Source: Prolixibacteraceae bacterium (GTDB taxonomy: Bacteria; Bacteroidota; Bacteroidia; Bacteroidales; Prolixibacteraceae). From it: a stretch of DNA of 64,000 nucleotides. The notes beneath the pieces are model-generated. The model saw only the letters and a list, made by a program, of their open reading frames with translations, did no database searches and had not been told where the DNA came from. This document shows, piece by piece, positions 9,474 to 18,671 of this stretch (the stretch's first letter is position 1; every line of letters begins with the position of its first letter). The stretch lies in contig JAONJW010000004.1 in assembly GCA_028377305.1 (NCBI GenBank), positions 1 to 64,000 on the forward strand, in the 5' to 3' direction. Position numbers and translations under genes: made by a program.

Positions 9474-12400
9474 TTAGAATGAGAATTTTAGATTAAAAGA
9501 GATTCGTCTTAACGAAGGTGCCGAATTGAAGGACATACCCTGGTTATTACTCGAAGAGAAAGAGTTTACTTCTGGATCAAAATTCGTATGTTTAGGGAAG
9601 CCTGGGGCATAATAGAATAGATTGTTCGCAAGCACACCCAAGGTTGCTGAACTAAATCCGATTTTATCGACCCAAGCATCTGGTATATCATAAGATAAAG
9701 AGAGTTCTGATAGCCTATAAACCGTTGCATCATAAACTTTAAATTCATCATAAGATCCATTTCCCATACCACCGTCTTCAAAATAGTATTCATTGGAAGT
9801 TATTTGAATGCGATTGGGAATGGTATTACCATTCATATCCAAAAGTGGCTTAGCTGTGTTTGGATCTCCCAGAACTCCTGGAATAACATGATTGCGTTCT
9901 CTATCTTCAGTATCCTTTGTCACACCTCTTCCTAGCAGCTGTGGAACGACGGTAGTATACATCTCTCCACCACAAGTTGCATTTATGACAGCGCGCATAC
10001 TTAATCTTTTATATCTTAAGGTATTGGTTATTCCAAGAAGGTAATCTGGATTAGGATCTCCTAAAATGGTTTCCTCTTTAGACTCAATCATCATACCAGT
10101 TTGAGGATGAATCAAGATATTTCCATTATCATCTCTTGCTGCACCATAACCTTTAAAGATACCGTAAGGGTGACCCTCCATAATATAAGAGTGAATACCA
10201 TTTGAATAGATATTTCGTATATTCGTTTCAGATAAACCATCCACAAGCTTCACGACCTCATTTTTATTTCTACTATATACGGTGAAAATATTCCATGAAA
10301 AATCTTTAGTTCTTATTGGTGTCAGATCCAAAGAGAGCTCTATACCCTGATTCCTCATCTCTCCTACATTGGTTAAACTAAAATAGTAACCAGATTCTTC
10401 CGGAATAGAAACCCTCATAATTTGATCTGTAGAAGATTTATCGTAATAGGCCATATCTAAAACCAAGCGGCTATTAAAGAGCTCCAGATTCGTACCAATC
10501 TCAAATTCTGTTGTAAACTCTGGCTTCAGATCTAAATCTGCTGTATCATAATTTGGAACCATCATGCTCGTTCCTTTAAATGGGAAACTGGTATATCGAA
10601 CAGCTCCAATAGAACCATTGTTAGAGTAATTCACTCGATATTTTCGAGCAATCTCATATTCATCTGCATCATTACCGACCTTTGCCCAAGAGGCCCGAAC
10701 TAAACCAGAGTTAAAGAAAGAACTCTTTAGATTCAATGCATCACTGAACACAAATGAGGCAGATAGCGATGGATAAAGGTAACTATTGTTATCTTTTGGA
10801 AGGGTCGAAGACCAGTCTCTACGACTTGTTGCGGAAAGCGTTAGATAGTTATTAAAACCCAGCGATGCTTCACCAAAAACGGAAAATAATCGTCTTTCAC
10901 TTGAGGAACTATAACCTTCGGTATCCTTAATATTACTTAACTCATAGATACCTTGTATAATAAATGGATTTCCATACGCCTGCAGAACCCTATAAGTTCT
11001 GGTATTAAACGCCTGCCCCAAGGTTAACCTTAAATTTATTTTGTCAGTTATATTTCTTCGAAAGTTAAGCATTGCTGCACCTTCAAGTTCTCTATTGAAC
11101 CTATCAAACATATTCATTTTACCTAGCTTATCTTTTAGCACATTACTAGAGACATCTACAACTTTTTTTGTAGATCGAATCAACTGGTTCACGCTGAATT
11201 GGTAAGATAATGAGAGGTAATCTGTGATATCCCATTGCGGTTTAACACTTGCCACAATACGATGTTGTTCTTCCGCTCCATAGTTGTATTTAAAAGACCA
11301 TAATGGGTGATCCGTCTCTTTAAAATATAAGTTTTCTTTATTCAGCCCCTCGAAGGGCAAGGAGGTATTCCACGATCTACCCGCATAAAGCAAGTTCCTA
11401 AAAGCTCCTAAATTACCTTCTATAGGGCTTCTTTTTTCGATAAAAGCGTACTGAAGATTTGTACTGACTTTAAACCTCTTAGCTACTTGTGAGTTAACCC
11501 CTAAGGAAATAGTAGTTCGATTAAAGAAGTTGTCTGGAATATACGAATCTTGTCTCATATCAGAAACAGTTAGAGACATCGACGTTTTTTCTCCTCCACC
11601 AGAAATATTAACAGAGTTGTCCCACAGAGAACCCGTTCTCAACATATTCTTTATATTATCAGGCTGAGGCTCATACGGCATCTCTGCAGTATACTTTTCC
11701 GGATAAGCTTTTTGCCACACATCTGTATAAACCAATTTATCCACATCTGAATATCTAGCTCCCCATGACCCCCAATAGTTCGCAGCTTTAAATTCACCCC
11801 CATTCCCGTAAGTATTTTGGTAGTCAGGTAAAGATGCAACTTGTTCCACGCTATATGAAGAACTCACGGTAGTTGTAAACTTCTGTCCTGTTCTTGAGGC
11901 TCCAGACTTAGTGGTGATGATAATCACCCCGTTGGCTGCCCTTGACCCATACAGAGCAGAAGCTGCAGCTCCTTTCAAGATTGTTTGTGATTTGATATTA
12001 TTGGGATCAATAGAAGCCAATACTCCCATATCCATCGCCTTAGTGCGAATACCTCCACTGTTCTGATCATTTGAAAATGGAACCCCATCCACAACAATCA
12101 AAGGCTGATTATTTCCCTTAAATGAAGAGGCACCTCGGATTACAATTCTTGTAGGACTACCCGCGGTTGACTGTGATCCCGAAATCTTCACACCAGCAAC
12201 TTTACCTTGAAGTCCTTTGATTGCATCTGTTTCAGCTTTCATAGCCACTTGATCTCCTCCAACTTCAGAAACAGCATAGGTTATTGATTTAGCCGACTTC
12301 TTAATCCCCATCGCTGTTACAATAACATCATCCGTAACAATCGCATCCTCCTTCAATCTGACTTTGAACTTAACTTTTTTCCCAATTTCTATCAATTCTG

Positions 12401-12638
12401 TCTTCATTCCAACATAAGTGATACTTATATTCTTTGCACTATCAGGGACTTTTAGCTGAAATTTACCTTCAAAATCGGTCACTGTTCCTACAGTCGTTCC
12501 TTCAACGACTACTGAAGCACCTGGAATAGGAGAACCATCTTCAGCTGAGAAAACCTCACCTGTTAATATCCGGGACTGTGCCCAAGAAGTGCTTATGCCT
12601 ATAAAGAGACATAGCATTAGTAGTAATACTCGATTCAT
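9474..12638 (-). CDS. SusC/RagA family TonB-linked outer-membrane transporter (susC1)
   Basis: 1054 residues. The signal peptide ends near residue 20 (SWAQ). A CarboxypepD-reg-like domain follows (about 22-100, GSPIPGASVVVEGT), then a plug with the SusC signatures GLQGKVAGVKISG, IVIRGASS, PLIVVDGVPF and GSRAANGVIIITTKSG, and a 22-strand-type barrel ending in aromatic F (SFNLKFSF). It imports ligand handed over by the SusD-like lid. No glycosidase or regulator is adjacent. Its long leader carries the RNA structures described separately; the start codon is inside the pairing region. Confidence 0.96.
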   Translation of the reverse strand: MNRVLLLMLCLFIGISTSWAQSRILTGEVFSAEDGSPIPGASVVVEGTTVGTVTDFEGKFQLKVPDSAKNISITYVGMKTELIEIGKKVKFKVRLKEDAIVTDDVIVTAMGIKKSAKSITYAVSEVGGDQVAMKAETDAIKGLQGKVAGVKISGSQSTAGSPTRIVIRGASSFKGNNQPLIVVDGVPFSNDQNSGGIRTKAMDMGVLASIDPNNIKSQTILKGAAASALYGSRAANGVIIITTKSGASRTGQKFTTTVSSSYSVEQVASLPDYQNTYGNGGEFKAANYWGSWGARYSDVDKLVYTDVWQKAYPEKYTAEMPYEPQPDNIKNMLRTGSLWDNSVNISGGGEKTSMSLTVSDMRQDSYIPDNFFNRTTISLGVNSQVAKRFKVSTNLQYAFIEKRSPIEGNLGAFRNLLYAGRSWNTSLPFEGLNKENLYFKETDHPLWSFKYNYGAEEQHRIVASVKPQWDITDYLSLSYQFSVNQLIRSTKKVVDVSSNVLKDKLGKMNMFDRFNRELEGAAMLNFRRNITDKINLRLTLGQAFNTRTYRVLQAYGNPFIIQGIYELSNIKDTEGYSSSSERRLFSVFGEASLGFNNYLTLSATSRRDWSSTLPKDNNSYLYPSLSASFVFSDALNLKSSFFNSGLVRASWAKVGNDADEYEIARKYRVNYSNNGSIGAVRYTSFPFKGTSMMVPNYDTADLDLKPEFTTEFEIGTNLELFNSRLVLDMAYYDKSSTDQIMRVSIPEESGYYFSLTNVGEMRNQGIELSLDLTPIRTKDFSWNIFTVYSRNKNEVVKLVDGLSETNIRNIYSNGIHSYIMEGHPYGIFKGYGAARDDNGNILIHPQTGMMIESKEETILGDPNPDYLLGITNTLRYKRLSMRAVINATCGGEMYTTVVPQLLGRGVTKDTEDRERNHVIPGVLGDPNTAKPLLDMNGNTIPNRIQITSNEYYFEDGGMGNGSYDEFKVYDATVYRLSELSLSYDIPDAWVDKIGFSSATLGVLANNLFYYAPGFPKHTNFDPEVNSFSSSNNQGMSFNSAPSLRRISFNLKFSF

Positions 12639-12803
12639 AGATGTATCATATTTGATTTATACATAGATATAATTGACCCTCCTTACTTAATTAAGGAAGA
12701 GTTAACTTCTATTGCAAAAAGAGGAGAGAATCATTATCACTAATGAAAATTTTGTCCCTAAAATCATGCATCTATGAAATATAGCATACATACCTCTCCT
12801 CTT
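12634..12803 (-). promoter_or_regulatory. Candidate structured leader RNA of susC1 (start-codon sequestering element plus terminator-like hairpin)
   Basis: In the susC1 mRNA sense, AAGAGGAGAG (12803-12794) pairs with CTCTCCTCTT (12728-12719), and the 3' arm runs into a T5 tract (12720-12716), a terminator-like shape about 80 bases before the ATG. Its loop holds TTCATAGATG (12778-12769), the exact reverse complement of CATCTATGAA (12643-12634), which includes the ATG. A second block pairs TGATTT (12766-12761) with AAATCA (12658-12653). The loop also contains GATTTTAGGGA, shared with susC2. The element can instead fold on itself (ATGCTAT with ATAG..GCAT), so two states are possible. Function is inferred. 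Confidence 0.55.
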
Positions 12804-12950
12804 AAATATTCTATTTTGACACGTAAAATGAGTAACACTAAGAATAGAGAGGAAATTTTCTTTTGAAAATTTTGTAGAAGAATATAATAATCGTAAAATT
12901 ACCGCATAAACTAAAGTACGGGAAGTTATATTCTTATACTTCTCACTTTG

Positions 12951-12981
12951 ACCCAGGTCCGCCAACCTGGGTTTCTTTTTG
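12951..12981 (+). terminator. Plus-strand rho-independent terminator inside the susC1 leader
   Basis: ACCCAGGT (12951-12958), loop CCGCCA and ACCTGGGT (12965-12972) form a perfect 8-bp stem followed by TTCTTTTTG. Its polarity is antisense to susC1 and no plus-strand gene precedes it. It therefore implies a short plus-strand transcript across the susC1 leader, possibly a cis-antisense RNA. A near-consensus -7 box on the plus strand (CATATTTG, 12647-12654) would give a product of about 320 bases. Confidence 0.6.
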
Positions 12982-13445
12982 TTTTCATCCAATATCAACC
13001 CATCTTAAATTTTAATGAAACCAAAAATGGTTCACTATATCTCTTAAGACTTTAATGCCAAGTTAAGGAATAAAATTCACATTTTTATCTGATTTTAAAC
13101 ATATCACATCAATTATTAACGCCCCAAATCCTCCTAAATCAGCAACCACCCCCCCCAATAATACTATCAATTCGTAACTATAGAATATCATAATTTTAAA
13201 TAACGTAACATAAAAGAGATACAAGCAAATTCTATTAGATTAAGATCAAGATTACAACTACTACTTTTTAATTAGGATCTAAACAAGCCATACATCATAC
13301 CACAATTTTCTATTTCAATCATGCATCAAATATATTATGTACACATAAGGACATCATAAGACAATATATTTTAAAATAAGTCTTATCATAAATAGATGTT
13401 GACAAACCCTTGCTCTATTTAGACTAATTACAGTTAACCTTATAT
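12982..13445. other. Gap upstream of susC1; distal promoter candidate
   Basis: No gene is visible. The 14 bases at 13323-13336 (GCATCAAATATATT) recur exactly at 19079-19092 upstream of susC2. On the minus strand they contain TATATTTG, a perfect -7 box, about 690 bases before susC1. If used, the leader would be about 680 bases long. No proper -33 element is seen. A 7-bp inverted repeat, ATAAGAC/GTCTTAT, lies near 13366-13396. Confidence 0.35.
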
Positions 13446-13477
13446 AAAAAAGGGGTTACTTCTTTTGAAGTAACCCC
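13446..13477 (-). terminator. Terminator of the susC2-susD2 operon
   Basis: On the minus strand GGGGTTACTTC (13477-13467), loop AAAA and GAAGTAACCCC (13462-13452) form a perfect 11-bp stem followed by six T residues. It is 29 bases after the susD2 stop and insulates the downstream susC1 unit, so the two SusCD pairs are separate transcription units. Confidence 0.93.
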
Positions 13478-13506
13478 TTAATAGGTATTTATTGTATCAA
13501 GTATTG

Positions 13507-15135
13507 TTAATTTTGGTCCGTATCATTAATATTCGGATTTGCATTAATCTCTTCACTAGGAATCTTAAACAACCACTGAGAATTAGCAGATGGCTTTGCT
13601 TGACGATAACCATTTGAATAAAGTGTCTGGCTAGCACCAGAGCCACTTAGATCTAGAAGCACATCATTCCTTAACATATCCAACCATCGATGTCCTTCAC
13701 CCCATAGTTCGATACGTCTCTGAACAAGAATTTCTTGCAATAAATTATCTCCTGTTTCAGCGCTTTTAACGTATGCATCATCCCTTATAGATACCAGATT
13801 ATATAATGCAGTAGCCGCAGCATCATATTGTCCTTCACGACATAGTGCCTCTGCTTCTATCAAATACATTTCAGATACTCTCATATACATTACATCATCT
13901 GGATCAATAGTTCCAGGACTCTGGTTTAAGAACTTCACTGACATGTAAGGGGTCGTGTAAAATCTACTAGTAATACCATAGGCCGATTGAATCACTTTTC
14001 TATCTGCCTCAAATGCAGTTTTAGCAGCATCTTCTAGCGCCTTCTTCTCCTCTGGAGTAGCACTTTCAGGTATCTCTGGAGCATACCTTGGGTCAGCTAA
14101 AGCTCCTAAGTAACTATCGGGTGCTTCTGACAACCACAGTTTCTTCCGATAATCAGTATTTGAAATCTGAGCATAAAGCTCTTGATTAATCATTTTTGGA
14201 TTGGTTCTATTCTGTGTTCCATTGAAACTTGTTCCAATATAGTAGAACCAAGCATAGAAATAGGCAGTTTGATCACTCACGATATGACCAGACCACATCA
14301 TCTCTGGCAGTGAACTACGATTAAAACCACTTAAATATTGTGATTCTGACATCAAACTATAACCTGTCTGTGCAAGCTTAGCATGCCCTGCTGCTTCTGT
14401 CCAATTTCCCATCGTAAGATATACTCGTGCTGCGATTCCCTGTGCTGCACCAAGTGAGATATTAGATAGATCACCCGAATTAGGCGACGCTGTCAACAGT
14501 GTAATTGCCTTCTGAATGTCAGACGTCACCAAATCGTAAACAGCCTCAACTGTCTCCCTTTTCGTGCCTGCATAAGGAGCCTTTGTCTCCAAAACAATCG
14601 GAACACCTGGATCTGATGAAGGAGTACCCCATGTATAGCTATTAGCATACAACTGCACCAATCGGAAATAAGCAAACGCACGGTACGCATAAGCCTGACC
14701 TAGAACATTCTTCAAATCATCTGTTTGGGTCATCGTTTCACCGGCATTGATGATATTATTCACATTGGCAATCAAGTGGTAGTAGTGGATCCATGGGAAA
14801 CGAGCATCAGTATAATCTGGGTTGATATGTGTCAACCACTTTATTCGACCATTAAACCAACCATTTCCACTTGAAGAGTGTAACATATCGTTACCACCAA
14901 ACTCCAACAAGGGCATAATATAGCCCTCTCCAGCCCTACTGTTTCCAGCATCAATAGGAGACTGCTGATACATCAAGCGGTGTACACCATTTAATGCCGT
15001 TCTCATGTTCTCCGAAGAACTAATTACATCTGCTTTACCTACCGCATCAGTAGGAGTAACTTCGAGAAAGTCCTCACTACAAGCGAAAGTAAATGCAACT
15101 AAGAATATATATATAAACTTTTTCATCTTATTCAT
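13507..15135 (-). CDS. SusD/RagB family outer-membrane lipoprotein (susD2)
   Basis: 542 residues. The lipobox FLVAFTFAC is followed by SEDFLEVTPTDAVGK. An N-terminal SusD-like helical region carries the AYAYRAFAYFRLVQLYANSY helix. The C-terminal SusD domain includes VLIEAEALCREGQ-like and RRIELWGEGHRWLDMLR motifs and ends with LFKIPSEEINANPNINDTDQN, a textbook SusD tail. It binds ligand on the surface over the SusC2 barrel. It lies 19 bases after susC2 and before a strong terminator, so the operon is only two genes. Confidence 0.97.
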   Translation of the reverse strand: MNKMKKFIYIFLVAFTFACSEDFLEVTPTDAVGKADVISSSENMRTALNGVHRLMYQQSPIDAGNSRAGEGYIMPLLEFGGNDMLHSSSGNGWFNGRIKWLTHINPDYTDARFPWIHYYHLIANVNNIINAGETMTQTDDLKNVLGQAYAYRAFAYFRLVQLYANSYTWGTPSSDPGVPIVLETKAPYAGTKRETVEAVYDLVTSDIQKAITLLTASPNSGDLSNISLGAAQGIAARVYLTMGNWTEAAGHAKLAQTGYSLMSESQYLSGFNRSSLPEMMWSGHIVSDQTAYFYAWFYYIGTSFNGTQNRTNPKMINQELYAQISNTDYRKKLWLSEAPDSYLGALADPRYAPEIPESATPEEKKALEDAAKTAFEADRKVIQSAYGITSRFYTTPYMSVKFLNQSPGTIDPDDVMYMRVSEMYLIEAEALCREGQYDAAATALYNLVSIRDDAYVKSAETGDNLLQEILVQRRIELWGEGHRWLDMLRNDVLLDLSGSGASQTLYSNGYRQAKPSANSQWLFKIPSEEINANPNINDTDQN

Positions 15136-15154
15136 TTTTTATATCCAGGGGTGA

Positions 15155-18100
15155 TTAAAATGACACATCTAATCCCAAAGAGAGCACTCTTGAAGGAATA
15201 AACTGGTTACTTGTAGTACCTGCAAAAGATTCTTGAGGATCCATTCCTTTACGCTTTGAGAACAAAAACAAATTCTCTCCTGTAGCATAAACACGCACCT
15301 TATCAAGACCAATACCATTCAACATTGATTTGTCAAAAGTATAGCTTAAGGTTACATTCTTCAATGCAAAGTAAGAAGCATCTGTCAACCAACGAGATGA
15401 AGTTGGTGATAGATTAGGGTTATCCTTTTCTAAGCGAGGGACACCTGTAATATCACCCGGACTTCTCCATGCTTTAAGTTGATCGACATGCATACCAGAT
15501 CCAAGATCTTGAGAATTCATTAAACCAGCATAATTATAATCCAGAATCTTTCCACCAACGGAATAGGTTGCCAAGATCGAAAGATCAAAATTATGAACTT
15601 TCAAATTAGAGGTAATCGATCCATAAAAGTCAGGTATAGAGGTAGCATCTACATAGCCTTTTCCGGCCTTTGTATAATCCGAGACAAGAATAGGATCGCC
15701 ATTGGCATCTAATTCTCTTACGCGTTCTCCATTGTCTCCGTCCATATATTTATAATACAGAGCTTCTCCATTGTCAGGGTTTACCCCATAGTAATCATAA
15801 GTGTAGAAATCATATATAGAACGTCCAATGTCCCAACGTTTCGATCCATTCACAAAAGGATCTGGGATATCGGTAATCTCATTCTTAATGGTTGAAACTT
15901 GGAAATCTGTCGACCATTTTACATGACGCTTATTTATCCAATTAAAGTTCAATCCCAACTCAACACCACTATTTCTCAACGACGCAATATTTCTACTCTG
16001 ACTTAAGAAACCTTGTGATGGTGGAAGAGGCATCGAGTAAAGTAGGCTTTTTGAATCTTTACGATAATACTCTAACGATCCATCAACAAAACCATTGAAC
16101 AAGGCAAATTCCAATGCAAAGTCATAACTCGTATTCACCTCCCACTTTAGGTCTTCGTTTCCAACTGTACTCCAGATAAGTCCCGGACTCGTCCCATTAG
16201 GATTGGTACCATATAGTGCCTGTGAAGCATAGAAAGCAGAAGAAGAAGTTCCTAGTCTATCGTTTCCTACTTCACCTATTGATGCTCGCAGCTTTAAATT
16301 GTCAACCCAATCTACTTCTTGCATAAAATTCTCTTCTTTGATTCTCCAAGATGCACCTACTGAGTAGAAACCACCCCAACGATTCTTTTTATGGAAAACA
16401 GAAGAACCATCATAACGATAAGATCCTGAGAAGTAGTAACGGTCTTTATAATTATACTCTAACCGTCCCAAATAACTCTCTATGCGCTTCTTGTCTGTAT
16501 AACCATTCAGATTGGTAGGAGTCACAAATTGTGCCAACTCATAAATCCCTTGAGCAATCACCTGTGTTTTGCTCGATGAGATACGCTCGTAGTCATATTT
16601 ATAGCTCTCATGCCCTACCATCAAATTGAAAGAGTGTCCAGCATCAAATGCCTTCTCATATTTCAATAATTGGTTGGCATTGATGGTGGTACTAGTGTAC
16701 CTATTATCCGCAAAACGTCCTGAAGGAGCACCATCTCCTACTATCGTATTCTCAAAATATTGGTACTTATAGTTTCTTACATCAATACCCACATTACTGC
16801 TAAAAGTTAAACCCTCCATCAACTTGATATCTACATTAAAACGATCGCTAATGGTATTGGTCTTTACCTCCTGATTGTTGAAGTTCATTTCTGCAATAAC
16901 ATGACGACCCGGACTAGCTGCCGATGGACGTGAATTGATTCCATATTCCGCATATCCGCCTCCAATATCATACTGCTTTTGACCATTGGCATCCAAGATG
17001 TACTTATTGGTGCCTGGTTCTACTAGATACACAGGATATATAGATCCTACATTTCTAGCAAAACTAAATGGGTTATTATAACTTGAGTTTCCTGTACCCA
17101 CACTAAACTTTGAATTACTAGAGGTAAAGGCTACATTATTACTAATTTTAAGCCAATCATTTACCTTAAAATCAGATGATAATCTTGAATTAAAACGTTT
17201 ATATCCTGTATTCACGATATACCCCTCTTCATCCAAATAACCTACAGACAAAAAGTGAGCACCCTTCTCTCCACTAGTAGAAACATTTGCTGAATAGCTT
17301 TGACGCTTACCTGTTTGCTCCAATGGCTTGAACCAATCTAAATCCGGAGTAATCACTCTTGCTTCAGGATTAACTGTCCCATCTGCCATCATTATTTGGT
17401 CGTTGGCAACATTAAACGGGTTATATCTTAACTTCCCATAAATACCATTCACAGCAAAAGCTTTTGCTTTAACAGGATCAATGGCACTCCCATCTGGAGT
17501 TAGCAATTCGGGCTTAGCATCCGCAGGATTTTGATATAATAATGAATTGTAATATGACTCGGTAGACAACTCATAATAATCTCTTGCTCCCACCTTCTCA
17601 TACTGTGGAATTGCACGGGAAACCACACCATATAATGCTTTAACATTCACCACGGTCTTTTTCCCCTTCTTACCTTTCTTTGTGGTGATCAAAACCACAC
17701 CATTGGCTGCTCTTGATCCATACAGTGCTGCTGAAGAAGCATCTTTCAGAATCGTCATCGATGCAATATCTTCTGGATTAATATCCGAGAGCGTTCCACT
17801 ATAAGGTACTCCATCAACCACATATAGTGGATTAGAATCTCCATTCAGTGACCCAAAACCTCGAATACGGATGGTAGGTGCAGAGCCCGGCTGTCCTGAA
17901 GCTGTTGTAACCTGAACCCCTGTAGTTGAACCCTCTAACGCTTGACTAACACTAGTCAAAGGGCGTGTTTCTAACTTCTCGGCACCCAACACACTTGCCG
18001 ATCCAGTAAAACTAGCTTTCTTAGCTGTACCATATGCGACAACCATCACTTCATCAACATTTACAGCTTCAGATTGTAGCTTAATATCTAAAGAAAGCTT

Positions 18101-18364
18101 ATCTCCGATGATCACTTCCTTAGTTTCTAACCCAATAAAAGAAAAAACCAAGCTCTTTGCTTCCGAAGGAACTTTCAAATTAAACCGACCATCAAAATCG
18201 GTCACCGTTCCGATAGACGTACCTTTCACAATGACAGACGCCCCCGGTATGGTGGCTCCATCTTCTGCAGAGGTCACCACTCCTGAAAGGACTCGTGACT
18301 GTGCTTTTGATTCCAATAGTCCGATGGTAAAAAGGACTACGAACATTAACAATAATCGTTTCAT
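15155..18364 (-). CDS. SusC/RagA family TonB-linked outer-membrane transporter (susC2)
   Basis: 1069 residues. The signal peptide ends around residue 21 (ESKAQ). The CarboxypepD-reg-like domain (about 24-100) is followed by the TonB-contact linker VDEVMVVAYGT and a plug with ALEGSTTGVQVTT, IRIRGFGSL, PLYVVDGVPY and GSRAANGVVLITTKKG, then a large barrel ending LSLGLDVSF. It is the canonical glycan-type SusC, with susD2 immediately downstream. The operon has no glycosidase, sulfatase, hybrid two-component sensor or ECF/anti-sigma genes beside it, so the substrate is unknown. Its leader shares RNA structure with that of susC1. Confidence 0.97.
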   Translation of the reverse strand: MKRLLLMFVVLFTIGLLESKAQSRVLSGVVTSAEDGATIPGASVIVKGTSIGTVTDFDGRFNLKVPSEAKSLVFSFIGLETKEVIIGDKLSLDIKLQSEAVNVDEVMVVAYGTAKKASFTGSASVLGAEKLETRPLTSVSQALEGSTTGVQVTTASGQPGSAPTIRIRGFGSLNGDSNPLYVVDGVPYSGTLSDINPEDIASMTILKDASSAALYGSRAANGVVLITTKKGKKGKKTVVNVKALYGVVSRAIPQYEKVGARDYYELSTESYYNSLLYQNPADAKPELLTPDGSAIDPVKAKAFAVNGIYGKLRYNPFNVANDQIMMADGTVNPEARVITPDLDWFKPLEQTGKRQSYSANVSTSGEKGAHFLSVGYLDEEGYIVNTGYKRFNSRLSSDFKVNDWLKISNNVAFTSSNSKFSVGTGNSSYNNPFSFARNVGSIYPVYLVEPGTNKYILDANGQKQYDIGGGYAEYGINSRPSAASPGRHVIAEMNFNNQEVKTNTISDRFNVDIKLMEGLTFSSNVGIDVRNYKYQYFENTIVGDGAPSGRFADNRYTSTTINANQLLKYEKAFDAGHSFNLMVGHESYKYDYERISSSKTQVIAQGIYELAQFVTPTNLNGYTDKKRIESYLGRLEYNYKDRYYFSGSYRYDGSSVFHKKNRWGGFYSVGASWRIKEENFMQEVDWVDNLKLRASIGEVGNDRLGTSSSAFYASQALYGTNPNGTSPGLIWSTVGNEDLKWEVNTSYDFALEFALFNGFVDGSLEYYRKDSKSLLYSMPLPPSQGFLSQSRNIASLRNSGVELGLNFNWINKRHVKWSTDFQVSTIKNEITDIPDPFVNGSKRWDIGRSIYDFYTYDYYGVNPDNGEALYYKYMDGDNGERVRELDANGDPILVSDYTKAGKGYVDATSIPDFYGSITSNLKVHNFDLSILATYSVGGKILDYNYAGLMNSQDLGSGMHVDQLKAWRSPGDITGVPRLEKDNPNLSPTSSRWLTDASYFALKNVTLSYTFDKSMLNGIGLDKVRVYATGENLFLFSKRKGMDPQESFAGTTSNQFIPSRVLSLGLDVSF

Positions 18365-18522
18365 AGATGCATCATATTTGATTTATAAATAGATAGTCAA
18401 ACCTAATTCGTCTTTGACAACGAAAATGGATCCAATAAAAAGAGGAGTGGTACAGTTCTAACTATTGTTTGTTCCCTAAAATCAAACATCTATGAGATGT
18501 AATAAAATTGCACCATCTCCTC
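18361..18522 (-). promoter_or_regulatory. Candidate structured leader RNA of susC2 (second copy)
   Basis: In mRNA sense, GAGGAGATGGTGCA (18522-18509) pairs with TGTACCACTCCTC (18454-18442), leaving one bulged A and one G-U pair, and runs into T5 (18441-18437), 73 bases before the ATG. The loop holds TCATAGATG then TTTGATTT (18495-18479, contiguous). These pair with CATCTATGA at the start codon (18369-18361) and AAATCAAA (18384-18377), leaving a 7-base bulge: 17 bp in all. The same element can close on itself as ACATCT-CAT-AGATGT. GATTTTAGGGA is shared with susC1. The G-U pair (an A-C mismatch on the other strand) favours the susC-sense RNA as the folded molecule. Confidence 0.58.
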
Positions 18523-18671
18523 CGAATATCAAATAGATTGCTATAAAAAGAAAGTGTAGTACGAAGAAATTATAAGATACAAGTGTGTTATACTTGAATA
18601 ATTGTGATAAAAGAAGTATCTTTCGATCACAACTAGAAAATGCCGATATATTTTCAAAATTGTACTATGAG

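Noticed and set aside
12634-12778. Invertible promoter flanked by the 10-base inverted repeat
   Set aside because: The repeat is short, includes the start codon itself, and the related susC2 repeat is interrupted differently. No recombinase gene is near. RNA pairing explains it better, although inversion is not excluded.
12702-12998. 98-residue minus-strand frame within the susC1 leader
   Set aside because: It runs through both hairpins of the leader, has no domain signal and no counterpart in the susC2 leader. Better explained as non-coding.
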